Shown piece after piece: positions 11,701 to 19,995 of a DNA stretch of 19,995 bases. Source of the DNA: Beroe ovata (lineage: Eukaryota; Ctenophora; Nuda; Beroida; Beroidae); contig CAMPET010000002.1 of the NCBI GenBank assembly GCA_946803715.1, forward strand, positions 361,011 to 381,005, read 5' to 3'. The notes under the pieces were generated by a model. It was not told the DNA's origin. It worked only from the letters and a program-made list of their open reading frames with translations, and did no database searches. Position numbers and translations under genes: made by a program. How positions within the stretch are numbered: the stretch's first letter is position 1; every line of letters starts with the position of its first letter.

Positions 11701-12325
11701 TTAAGAGAAGCTTCGACGAGCACTCAACACTTCTGATATCTGTTGAAAAATACCAGTCTATTTCCCTCGCGGAGTCAGACATAGCTGTTGTGTGTGTGTG
11801 TATGTGTGTGTGTGTGTGTGACTGTGTATTTGTCTGTTTGTGGCACCCAATATCTGATAGTTTTTCGACCGCAGACAGTGTTTTTTGAACCCGTTATATA
11901 CAAGTATAAAGAGAGCAATATTTTCCCATGACAGGTCTAATAGTGTAAAGACGGCTGACGTGAGGAAAGCTATCGTGGCGTATACAGGGAAGAGTGAGAA
12001 CGATAAGGAGGTCAAGGACCTTATCACGCAGGTATATAGCACAATCGTCTCATGGGAGTGGCTGCAAGGCCACGCCCTTTTTTGAAACTCGGAGAAACTG
12101 ACATAACTGTGGTAACTGACGAATCTTGTGTGGCGATGCAGATTGTCTCAGACCGATGTGATGGTTTGAAGTGGGTGATCATTTTACCAATCTACCAATG
12201 GTAAATCTTAACCCATGTATTATACCCAGCTGGACATCGATAAGGACGGTGAGGTAAGCTACGAGGAGTTCACTAAGATTATCTTGGGAAAACTGGCAGC
12301 CAAGATGAAGGGAGGCAGCTCATAA
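8769..12325 (+). CDS. Triple calmodulin-like protein with 12 EF-hand positions (12 exons)
   Basis: Exons: 8769-8915, 9032-9159, 9293-9392, 9624-9714, 9869-9999, 10211-10338, 10509-10599, 10830-10938, 11046-11176, 11282-11409, 11935-12031, 12230-12325; every intron is GT-AG and the frame is continuous (458 residues). Three modules of about 153 residues each carry four EF-hand positions, close to calmodulin size. Canonical 12-residue Ca2+ loops include residues 51-62 (DSDKNGEIDFKE), 127-138 (DIDKDGEVSYEE), 201-212, 237-248 (DTDGDRSLTKAE), 274-285, 354-365 and 429-440. The first loop of each module (15-26, 165-176, 318-329) lacks Gly at loop position 6 but keeps acidic ligands and the final Glu. 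The third hand of modules 1 and 3 has lost its loop. There is no signal peptide or membrane segment, so a cytosolic Ca2+ sensor or buffer is inferred. The start fits: ATGG context, short N-terminus, then the first EF helix. Three separate genes are unlikely because both module links splice in phase 1 without a stop. Confidence 0.88.
10643..10758. mobile_element. MITE-like hairpin element with 7-base target duplication, in intron 7
   Basis: GATTGTG at 10643-10649 and again at 10752-10758 flanks a 102-base element (10650-10751). Its ends are inverted repeats: left G9-TTGTTGCCCAAAAAA, right TTTTTTGAGCTACAA-C7, about 21 bases pairing with two mismatches. The interior is A-rich then G-rich, with no coding capacity. 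Terminal inverted repeats, target duplication and small size are the marks of a non-autonomous DNA transposon. It lies wholly inside intron 7 (10600-10829) of the EF-hand gene and leaves both splice sites intact. Confidence 0.7.
11789..11820. repeat. (TG)n microsatellite in intron 10 of the EF-hand gene
   Basis: TG run with one TATG interruption, inside the largest intron of the gene (11410-11934, 525 bases). Confidence 0.95.
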
Positions 12326-13750
12326 AGACCGGACACCACATAACGCATAAAATAGATTAATTTACTAATGATAACCGAGTACTGTGCGCCATGGAGCGCG
12401 CGCAGCGTGCGCACAGTGTCCTCAAACAATTGATCATGGGTTCGAGACAGCATAATATACCGTGCGCAGTATAGCTGCGATATGGAAAACGGTGAACGCC
12501 GCGCATTGACATTGACTACACGTTTGAGGCTGAGCTATACAAGAATGGGACTCCTAAAGATACTCAAGACACTCAAGATACTCCAGTCACTCATACATCA
12601 TACTCCACTGTACTATGTATTTAGCTGAGAGAAGAGCAACTTTCTCCAAAATTGGCTTGCATTGTTAGCGGCTCTCGGTCCCTACTACCGATGGTGGCAA
12701 TGTATGTATGCATGAAAATTAGAATTTGGTAATTTTTTGTAGTTTATCATTAAAATTATCTGTATATATCTGACTGGAAGAACTGCTATTTGATTTCAAT
12801 ATGCAATGATATGACATGGGTAGATAGATGGCATTGGATGAAATACTTGGATTTGATTTTATGATAGAACTCTTCTGAAGTTTCGATTTCCAATCGAGAT
12901 TTTCATAGAATTCTTGATAGTTTCGAATATTTGATGATAGGACAGTTTTAATTATATATACCTAGGAGTCCTTGAGAATTGCTTTTATTTGGAATAACTA
13001 TGAGTATAAATTTATCAGTTTATTGAGGAGATAAATCTGTCTTATTTTGATAATTTTCCTACATGAGAGGCCGGACCAATATAATGGAGGCTTGGAGTGG
13101 GTTGAACAAGGGCTGAGACAATATCTAGAACAAAATTATTTCAAGAATTGAAACTCCTATCCCCCCCCTTTTCCACGTTTCCAGATTACCCCTCATGATG
13201 ATTTTCCCTTGATTAAAACCACTCACTGTAGAGACATCTGCGTAGCCGAGTAATCAACTCGAGGTTGTTAACAACGAAATTGTGTGCCATATCGTTATAA
13301 TATTCGTCTTGTCCCGGAAAAGATGGTATAATCCAAAGTAATTCCAGCCGTATACAATAGTTGAGTAGAGCTCCAGCTGCTGCTGTATGGGGGGGGGATT
13401 ATGAATCGTGGGGATAATGGGCTCGGTACGCGCTCCAGGGCGGGACATAAAATTGTGCTGCTCCATCATCACATTCAACAGTTTCAGTGGATATCAGCAC
13501 TTGATTTCGGGAAGTAATCAAAGTTTGCTTGACTCTTTTCTGACAGGTCTTGTTTTGCTTGCCCTTCCATTAATACCCTGATCAGTCAAAAATTGGAAAA
13601 ATATTTCAACTCGACCCGTCATATTCATATTCGTGATATTGCTACCCACCTATGAAAGAAATACCGTGAATTATAAGTTGGAATTTATAAATTCGAAAAT
13701 TTCAAGTTCCAGAATGGCTGTGGTTGTGTTCTGACATTTCATACCGCAGG
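12326..13750. other. 3' region of the EF-hand gene and intergenic DNA before the receptor
   Basis: No exact AATAAA follows the EF-hand stop; an ATTAAA variant at 12749-12754 is a possible but unproven cleavage signal. A 9-base inverted repeat (ACTGTGCGC at 12381-12389, GCGCACAGT at 12409-12417) could form a hairpin in the 3' UTR. A short CTCAAGATA-type repeat lies near 12555-12590. CCGCAG at 13744-13749, just before the receptor ATG, could be a 3' splice site joining an upstream untranslated exon. No coding exon is recognisable. Confidence 0.4.
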
Positions 13751-16700
13751 ATGAGTAATTGGATCATTCATCACTGTGTTTGGCTCGTGCTCATACTCCA
13801 GCCAATTGATGGGGAACAAGATGAGTCTCCAAAACGAGGTATGACACTATATGTGTGGACGATGAATTTTATCAAGCAAGTGACGGAGAAATGGTTGGGA
13901 ACGTGGAGGCGAGAAATGGCGCAATCTTAGAAATCAAGTTAAATCCTAAATAACCCCATGAAAATGATGCCATATACTGTGATTTTTTGATCCTCCCCAG
14001 GTATATCATTCCAACTGGTGAACTTGAAGCGGGAACCAGGCCAAAGTGCTGGATTCCTTATTGCCAGAGTCGATGGACAGGTTTGCAATAACAAGTTTTC
14101 ATCTCCTCTGATTCATACACATGCTATCACGCATGACATACTCACATACGTCATACCTGTACCTCAATGTGATACAGTGTAAATCACAACCTTATCTAAG
14201 GTAGGTGGGATTTGTGCACACGGAATAGACAGCAAAATAGCACAACTAATCTGCCGGGAGATGGGCTTCCCCTCCGCTGTTGACTGGTTCAAGGCCCCCC
14301 TCACAGCACTGCAGACAGCGCACTCACGGCGGGTTATGAAACGGGCCGTGGTGGGCAACGTGAAGTGCGCCCCTAACGCGACACGTTTCTCTGAGTGCAC
14401 GTACGACACGTTACGGGAAGGGCGGTCATGTTCAACCCGTTACTACAACTGGGTATTGGACACATTGATCCCTGCAGAACTGGTCCTTGCCCTCGTCTGC
14501 TCTCCGAGACCAGGTTTACTATAGAGCAGCAGCTAGGATTTAGCGGCTGAATTCTTTAGATTAAGCGATGTGTCCTACGAATGACCACCCATAACTGGAG
14601 ATATGTCCACGCGAATCAGCTATAATATCTGTTATATATCTCATCGCAGGAGAGTGTCGAATAGCAGAACACAACGGCTTTGTTAAGAACGTATGTCAGA
14701 AGTCCGCGTGGGGCGCGTTCGAAGTGTTCCGATGCGTAACATCGGACAGCTACTACACGATGATATCGCCAGAATATAGCCCGCGCAGCCTGATCAATCA
14801 CAACATCGACCCGATCACCCGCACATGTCCAGGAGATGAGAAGAGCTACCAGACGTGCGGGCTATCTACAGATATAGCCGTCATGGATACCAGTACCATG
14901 CTGTGTAGTGCCATTCCTTGCGAGATAAGAACTGATGTGTCTGCGATGCCTGGGGAAGATGATACAAGGTCATATGTCCTTCACCTCACTCAGTTCTGTG
15001 GATCAGGTTCAGGGGATATGTTCCGCAGACACTTCGACTGCATGCCACGACTAACAGATGACGAGTGTGATGGACAGTTGAAGAAGCTACACAGACGGAA
15101 AAACGTCGTTCACGACTGTGATGTGATCTGCCAGGATGAAAGTGATTGCAGCGACGAGGCGCACTGTAACGGACGGTTATACGGCATGTTCTGTACGAAG
15201 AACGGTCAGCGGAAATACGTGTCCACATACCAAGTTTGTGACCAAATAACGGACTGTGACGACAGATCCGATGAAGTTTCGTGTACCAATGGTAGAGATC
15301 AGTCAGACGCAGATATGATGGACGCTTGCTACCGATCGATGGAGAACAGTGGGATGCCCATTGAGTTGAGGAACAATACGAGGTGTGGTCCTCTACGATA
15401 CGGGCAATTCGGTGCGTTACACTCTCTGTGCATCGGGTTTATAGACCAGATGAACTGCAGCGACCCTGACAGGGGAGTACTGAACTGTACACACTCGGGA
15501 TTCCCTGCTACTGTGTCCCAAGCAGTCCTCTGTGTCCCGGGAGCTAGTCTGTGTGACGATAAACTGGACAGTCAGTGTACCAGGTTGTCGAGTGGATGTA
15601 CTGTACACAAACACTTGCTCTGTAACGGAGTGGAGGACTGCACTGATGGTAGAGACGAGATTAATCCACAGTGTCATGCTGTTCTGGAGCAGAAGTGCTT
15701 CCGCAGGTTGGTGGTCTAAACATCACCCAGGTCATAAAAACATCTATATCAACTTAGCACCACATACACATGGTTTCATGACCACAGTTCAAAGCATGAC
15801 CGATATACTGTGACCGAATACCGATACTAGTATCGGTCACAGCTCGTCAATGAACATTATATCGGTCACTGAGTACATCATGCACAGGTATTGGCACTCC
15901 GAGGAGCTAGCTATACCAGTGTCATGGTTGAGTGACGGTATTGTGGACTGTGAATCAGGAGTGGACGAGACGACGTGGATCTGGCCGACATGTCGCCTGT
16001 CACATGACAGGTTGCGACGTGTTGTAGACAACACCACGTGTCCGAACGTGTTTATCTGCAAGCAGGGCTCACTGGACTACATTGAACTGACTAGTTTGTG
16101 TGACGGGACAGAGGATTGTGGCGAGGAAAGGTCCGTGTGCCGACACTCGCGCAAAGCGCCGCACATATTCGTTACGACAGTACGACAGGGAGACGCGGAC
16201 AGTCACCTGCTCCACTGTCTACCGGGACTAGCTAGTGTGGAGCGTCTCTGCAGAGAACCCTGTCAGAGGGAGACATTCCTAACTCCCGACTCCCATGTGC
16301 ACGGCGTCACACCGATACGACTCTCACTCCCGCTATCTGCAGTAGACTGCAGCACCGCTCACGGGGAACTGTACGTGTTCCTGAGTTGCACGGGAAAGTG
16401 TGCAAACGCACCGTGCCCCCTCACCTCTCTCCGCTCAGAATCGTGCACAGAGGGCAGGGTCAAGACGCTGTTTAGCATGACTTCAGGAGACAAGTACATC
16501 ACCAAGGTAACGAAAGGATTGCGGGGTAATTTTCACAACAGGCTATTCTCGTGCAAGAATAAGCAGTGTCTCCCTTACGACAAGGTATGCAATCTTGTGG
16601 ACGATTGCGGAGATTCCTCAGACGAGGACGGGTGTACAAACTCGTTCCAGTGTATCAGCTCTGGGGTATTTATACCGCGGGAGAAGAGGTGCGATGGTAC

Positions 16701-17940
16701 CATCGACTGCATCGACTTCTCGGACGAGTGCAATGCAGAGTGCAGCAAGCAGATCATAGAGGGTTCCTTCTTCAAGGGTCTAGCTTGGATAATCGGGGTT
16801 GTTGCTGTAGTGATGAACAGTGTATCCCTGAGACGGGGATTCACGGAAAAGTGGGTCAGCAAGAAGGTTGCCATGGTGAATCGTGTGTTCAAGATTCTGA
16901 TAAGCATTGGTGATCTGATGACGGGAGTGTACCTACTACTTATTGCACTCGTGGACACAGTGTTTGGCAATGGATCGTACTGCAAGAACCAGTTATCGTG
17001 GTTAACTAGTGATCTCTGTATTCTGATCGGGGTAATTAACAGTGTCGGGACCAGTCTATCCCTCTTCTCCATGACATATCTCAGTATATTCAGAGTACTC
17101 AATGTGCAGGCTTTGGGAGGAGTGAAGTCAAGATACCTACCTCTAAAGGTGACCATGATTGCAATCGCCATCACAATTGCATCCACCGCAATCGCGTGTT
17201 TCCCTGTTATTAGCAAATTTGAGGACTTCTTCGTCAATGGGATAGCGTACAGGGACATGAGCCTGTTTGTGGGGCCCGCAGACAAGCCCCGTCACCTGGC
17301 CGTCCTGCGGGCTTACTACGGAATGATGAGCAGGCGGCGGGATCTCACATGGCGGGAAATCAGAAGGTTACTCGACCTCATGTTCACACGTGAATATGGC
17401 AATATCGATGGGAGGAAAATACATTTCTATGGCAACGAGGGGGTATGCCTGTTCAAGTACTTCGTGAGGAGGAACGACCCTCAGAACATGTACGTGTGGG
17501 CTATCCTCTTCATTGATCTCTCCTGCTTCTTCATAATCACGTGCTGTTATGTCGTGCTCAACGTTAAAGTGAAGAGAAATGGCCGCGGACTGCAGGAGCT
17601 CATGGCAAGGTTGGGTAACAAGAGAATGGGAAAACTCGAGATAGGGAACAGAAGATTGCAGAAGAGTATCACACGGATAATTGTGACAGATTTCATATGC
17701 TGGATCCCCTTCCTGGTGATATGCGTCCTTCACTCCACGTCCGTTATTGACGCCACATTCCTCTACTCATTCTCATCAATTGTCATACTCCCCATTAACT
17801 CCATCATCAACCCCTTGATCTACGATGATTTCATGTTCAAATGGTTAAGGAGAATGAAAAATCACGTCCTGCCCATTTGGTATGGAACAGAACTACTCGA
17901 CGTTAAGTCTTCCCATCAAACTAAAGTGGAACAGAACTGA
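13751..17940 (+). CDS. SRCR-LDLa rhodopsin-class G-protein-coupled receptor (5 exons)
   Basis: Exons 13751-13838, 14001-14080, 14201-14513, 14650-15706 and 15888-17940 join in frame (phases 1, 0, 1, 2) to 1196 residues; all introns are GT-AG. Residues 1-21 form a signal peptide. Residues 32-156 are an SRCR domain with six cysteines (61, 74, 112, 122, 133, 156) in the group A pattern and CREMGF at 74-79. Residues 161-800 are cysteine-rich with LDLa repeats: clearest at 341-372, 476-502, 733-762 and 766-794, partial at 316-333 and 564-597. Seven helices follow at about 810-827, 846-872, 887-916, 932-955, 1047-1072, 1102-1132 and 1135-1161, with the TM2 Asp (SIGDLMTGVYLL), CWIP in TM6 and NPLIY at 1154-1158. 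The TM2-TM3 sequence resembles LGR, relaxin and GRL101-type receptors, but no leucine-rich repeats are present. Ligand and G protein are unknown. A peptide or extracellular-protein ligand is an inference. Confidence 0.88.
15797..15868. repeat. Nested inverted repeats in intron 4 of the receptor gene
   Basis: Three nested dyads share the word GACCGA. Outer: TGACCGATAT (15797-15806) with ATATCGGTCA (15859-15868). Middle: TGTGACCGA (15810-15818) with TCGGTCACA (15833-15841). Core: an 18-base perfect palindrome ACCGATACTAGTATCGGT (15820-15837). The set ends 19 bases before the 3' splice site of the 181-base intron (15707-15887), so a pre-mRNA hairpin could bring the intron ends together or affect branch-site use. 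Confidence 0.8.
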
Positions 17941-18237
17941 TCCCTTATAGAGACTAGAGTGATGCAGTCATACTAATACTGATATAATGTATCAGTGTGT
18001 AAGTCAATCACGGTCAGGCACGTAGACAGGCCCCCCTGAAGAATTGGACCTCTGATGAAAATTTTCAAGGACTTCGCCCTTCCATACTGATACAGCACTT
18101 AACGTCTGGCTTCCGCGCCCCCAAGACTCCTGCTTCTACTTTAAACTGCTTCTACTTTTAATTGAAGGAGCACATTGATTAGAAACTACCTGTGATACTG
18201 GAATACTACTTTCAATACAATATGTCGTTCCATATCA

Positions 18238-18299
18238 GGGCAGTGCCCCAAGACCCGTTTGTTTCAGTACCTTTGGATATCTCATATCGGGGCACTGCC
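18238..18299. repeat. Pair of inverted near-palindromes beside an N
   Basis: GGGCAGTGCCCC (18238-18249) and GGGGCACTGCCC (18288-18299) are exact reverse complements, and each is itself palindromic except at its centre. Both are preceded by CATATC, so the same word also reads as an imperfect direct repeat. A single N follows at 18306. Confidence 0.8.
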
Positions 18300-18535
18300 C
18301 TAAAANTATCTGCATCAATCTCAAAGAGAGAAATCACAGCTCACTCCTGTTATAATCCAGAGCCTCTTCGAGTTCCGCAGAAAATCTGAAATTGATTGAA
18401 ATATTCATCAACTTGAATTTCACCGCTTGATGAGCGGAGCCGCATAAATGATAAACAATTTCAAGGTGATTGCTTTAATCTTAGGACACAATAAGACATT
18501 ACGCTGTTCGTTACGAAGTGTAACTTACGAGAAAA

Positions 18536-18582
18536 CCCATTAGTACCCAATATAGTACCCATTACAGTGCCCATTATAGCGG
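18536..18582. repeat. Short degenerate 12-base tandem repeat, four copies
   Basis: Four units start CCCA(T/A)TA (CCCATTAGTA, CCCAATATAGTA, CCCATTACAGTG, CCCATTATAGCG). The first is two bases shorter. Confidence 0.6.
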
Positions 18583-19181
18583 AGCTGATTATGGAGAATC
18601 AAGCAATCATATTGTTCGCTACATTATAAAATCTTGCTACCTATATATGCTTGTGTTGGAATACGCGGTTAATTACTAATCATATAACATCCACGATTGT
18701 AGACAAAATTTTCTGTTGCTAATTAATACTTACTTATAAATACTGCTAATACATACCGTTAATTTCATTCATCTGGAAGAAAATTGTAATTTTCGATGAT
18801 CTCCCGATGAGATACAAGAAAATAGTCCGTCTGATGAATGGTCTGCTAATTGTCTGCTAAATAGTCCGCTTACCACTACTATCCGGTCATAAAGCGTGTC
18901 CTATGAGGTGTGCTTGTAAGTTCCATGGTTAGCTAAATGGGGGTAAAGTGTGTGAGGGAAGTCATTCATAGAGAGACAATAGCATTGGGTGAAGTGAAAT
19001 AACAGATTTATTTAAGAAGGAAGTGGCTACCTCGAGCCATCAATGAAACAAATGTCTTGTTGAGGAGGTTCTCGCATGAGCAGCCATGATAAGAAGATCA
19101 CTATAGAAGAATTCATCTATAAAAGTCAAATAAACAAACAAATAAAAACAACTCATATGATTACAGCTTGTACGCTCCACT

Positions 19182-19187
19182 TTTATT
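19182..19187 (-). promoter_or_regulatory. Polyadenylation signal of the polymerase gene
   Basis: AATAAA on the minus strand (TTTATT on the plus strand), about 80 bases past the stop codon of the polymerase beta gene, a usual distance for a short 3' UTR. Confidence 0.55.
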
Positions 19188-19266
19188 TACTCAACTGCAA
19201 ATAAGTTTCATGAATATGATTATTGATTACCCTCCTTTTAATTTATCCACTTTGACTAAGAATGCT

Positions 19267-19995
19267 TCATGTTGAGCTATGTAGTATTTTGGTCCTAGTG
19301 TGAGGCTGCTGGAAATCCAGACCGAGATAATCGAAAACATCCTCCTCACACATTACCTCCAGTGGTTCACCTAGTGCGAGACATTGGTTAGGCCGTTTCT
19401 CGCTTCTATTATTCAACCAATGTTCTCTCCCTACTAACAGTTTCATGACAGAACCGCGTCAAAATGTACGTGATGTCGGCTACAAATTGGCACTGCTAAT
19501 TGTGTGGAAGTACGTTGCCGCAAAGCTAACGTGCGTGCTTTTCAACACGTTTCTGCTCGTATCACGAACTATTTCGCACATTATATAGTGCGCGAGTTAT
19601 TTCCTAGCCTAATAATAAGGTTTAGCAATTATTAAAAGTAGAAAATAAGGAAGTAAAGCTTTTGCATGAATGACTTGTTAGCTTACCGCAGTTACCATGG
19701 TGACACCATGATAACCAGTTGCAGTTACTTATAGTTGAAACATACCAGGGGAGCCGAGAGTGCCAACACGTCTGATAGAGTACTCATTGAGAGTAAATCC
19801 CATACTGAGGGCGTGTGCCCTCATCTCCTGGTTGAATATGTCCGACCCTGTGAAATACAGCACACCACACCAGTACTGGTCCGAGGGGATGATCCTTATG
19901 TCGACCCGACGTGGCTTACCATCGGGTGGTACTTTCCCAACTCCTGGAAATGAGTGTTAACATGGTAGAGAGAGTGTGTGTGTGTGTGTGTGTGT
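19267..19995 (-). CDS. POLB: DNA polymerase beta, C-terminal two exons (5' part outside window)
   Basis: Minus-strand exons 19943-19746 (198 bases) and 19370-19267 (104 bases with the TGA) join in phase 1. The upstream exons lie beyond the window. The encoded ~100 residues match the end of the polymerase domain of the X-family repair enzyme, which fills gaps in base excision repair in the nucleus. Seen in the first exon: RRVDIR with the third catalytic Asp (human Asp256), [16 protein letters not shown] and IFN (human Tyr271, Phe272, Asp276, Asn279 that bind the incoming nucleotide), MRAHAL and NEYSIR. The last exon has GEPLEV and EEDVFDYL, as in the family's EPLPVDSEKDIFDY, but then ends in its own tail instead of the WKYREP-type ending of vertebrates. 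DNA polymerase lambda is less likely because the [13 protein letters not shown] stretch is beta-type. The partner introns have GT-AG borders (19745-19371; acceptor at 19944). Confidence 0.92.
19691..19715. repeat. Hairpin with X-box-like core in the last polymerase intron
   Basis: GTTACCATGG (19691-19700) and CCATGATAAC (19706-19715) pair with one mismatch around a TGACA loop. GTTACCATGGTGAC resembles the RFX-factor X-box consensus, with one deviation in the right half. No function can be shown from sequence. Confidence 0.5.
19973..19995. repeat. (TG)n microsatellite at the window end
   Basis: TG run closing the window, inside an intron of the minus-strand polymerase gene (50 bases or less upstream of its penultimate exon). 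Confidence 0.95.

Larger units (their letters stand above)
8769..12325 (+). repeat. Intragenic triplication of a four-exon EF-hand block
   Basis: Block 1 is exons 1-4, block 2 exons 5-8, block 3 exons 9-12. In each, introns fall at the same places: phase 0 just before the second Ca2+ loop, phase 2 inside the third hand, phase 0 just before the fourth loop. Phase 1 introns join the blocks. Corresponding exons have nearly equal lengths (147/131/131, 128/128/128, 100/91/97, 91/109/96). Intron sequences are not visibly conserved, so the triplication looks old. Confidence 0.88.
17941..19266. other. Intergenic region between convergent genes
   Basis: It should hold the receptor 3' UTR and the polymerase 3' UTR. 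Plus-strand AATAAA occurs only far downstream of the receptor stop (19129-19134 and 19141-19146), so the receptor cleavage site is uncertain. It includes a pair of palindrome-like words (18238-18299), an N at 18306 and a 12-base repeat block (18536-18582). No exon is recognisable. Confidence 0.45.

Noticed and set aside
14724-14726. Start of an independent protein at 14724
   Set aside because: The codon is GTG in the middle of exon 4. The frame is open upstream to the 3' splice site at 14649 and joins the SRCR exon in phase.
15850-15887. ATG at 15850 as the start of a separate 696-residue receptor gene
   Set aside because: The segment 15850-15887 lies in intron 4 and includes the palindromic arm. 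A start there would give a receptor without a signal peptide, whereas splicing 15706 to 15888 keeps the frame with the upstream ectodomain.
16575-17285. Minus-strand open frame of 236 codons
   Set aside because: It lies antisense to the LDLa/TM1-TM4 part of the receptor exon, whose plus-strand reading has clear domains. The minus-strand translation shows no recognisable motif.
19735-19960. Two plus-strand open frames of 72 and 66 codons
   Set aside because: They are antisense shadows of the polymerase beta exon on the minus strand, which matches a known family with catalytic residues and splice sites.

Overview
The window looks like nuclear DNA from an invertebrate animal. Genes are split by short GT-AG introns (mostly 105-231 bases), the intergenic DNA is AT-rich, and CA/TG microsatellites are frequent, including at both ends of the window. 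A sponge or another early-branching animal fits the gene content and intron sizes best, but this is an inference and no sequence here fixes the species. Two single N bases show that this is an assembled, imperfect sequence.

Layout: (1) 1-8768 holds no gene that I can support. It contains microsatellites, a ~220-base direct duplication interrupted by an N, a tRNA-derived SINE-like element (5806 to about 6120) and an exact 8 x 21-base minisatellite (7845-8012). (2) 8769-12325 (+) is a twelve-exon gene for a 458-residue protein built of three calmodulin-sized modules, 12 EF-hand positions in all. Intron positions and phases repeat in every module, so a four-exon block was triplicated. Its intron 7 carries a 102-base MITE-like hairpin flanked by 7-base direct repeats. 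(3) 13751-17940 (+) is a five-exon gene for a 1196-residue receptor: signal peptide, one SRCR domain, a long cysteine-rich region with several LDL-receptor class A repeats, and a rhodopsin-class seven-helix domain related to LGR/GRL101-type receptors. Intron 4 has nested inverted repeats. (4) 19267 to the window end (-) holds the last two coding exons of a DNA polymerase beta gene, convergent with the receptor gene.

The three genes share no obvious pathway: a calcium-binding protein, a cell-surface receptor and a base-excision-repair polymerase. The most unusual items are the triple calmodulin-like architecture and the SRCR-LDLa-7TM receptor with a very long second extracellular loop. All gene models are inferred from splice phase, domain continuity and motifs, without transcript evidence.
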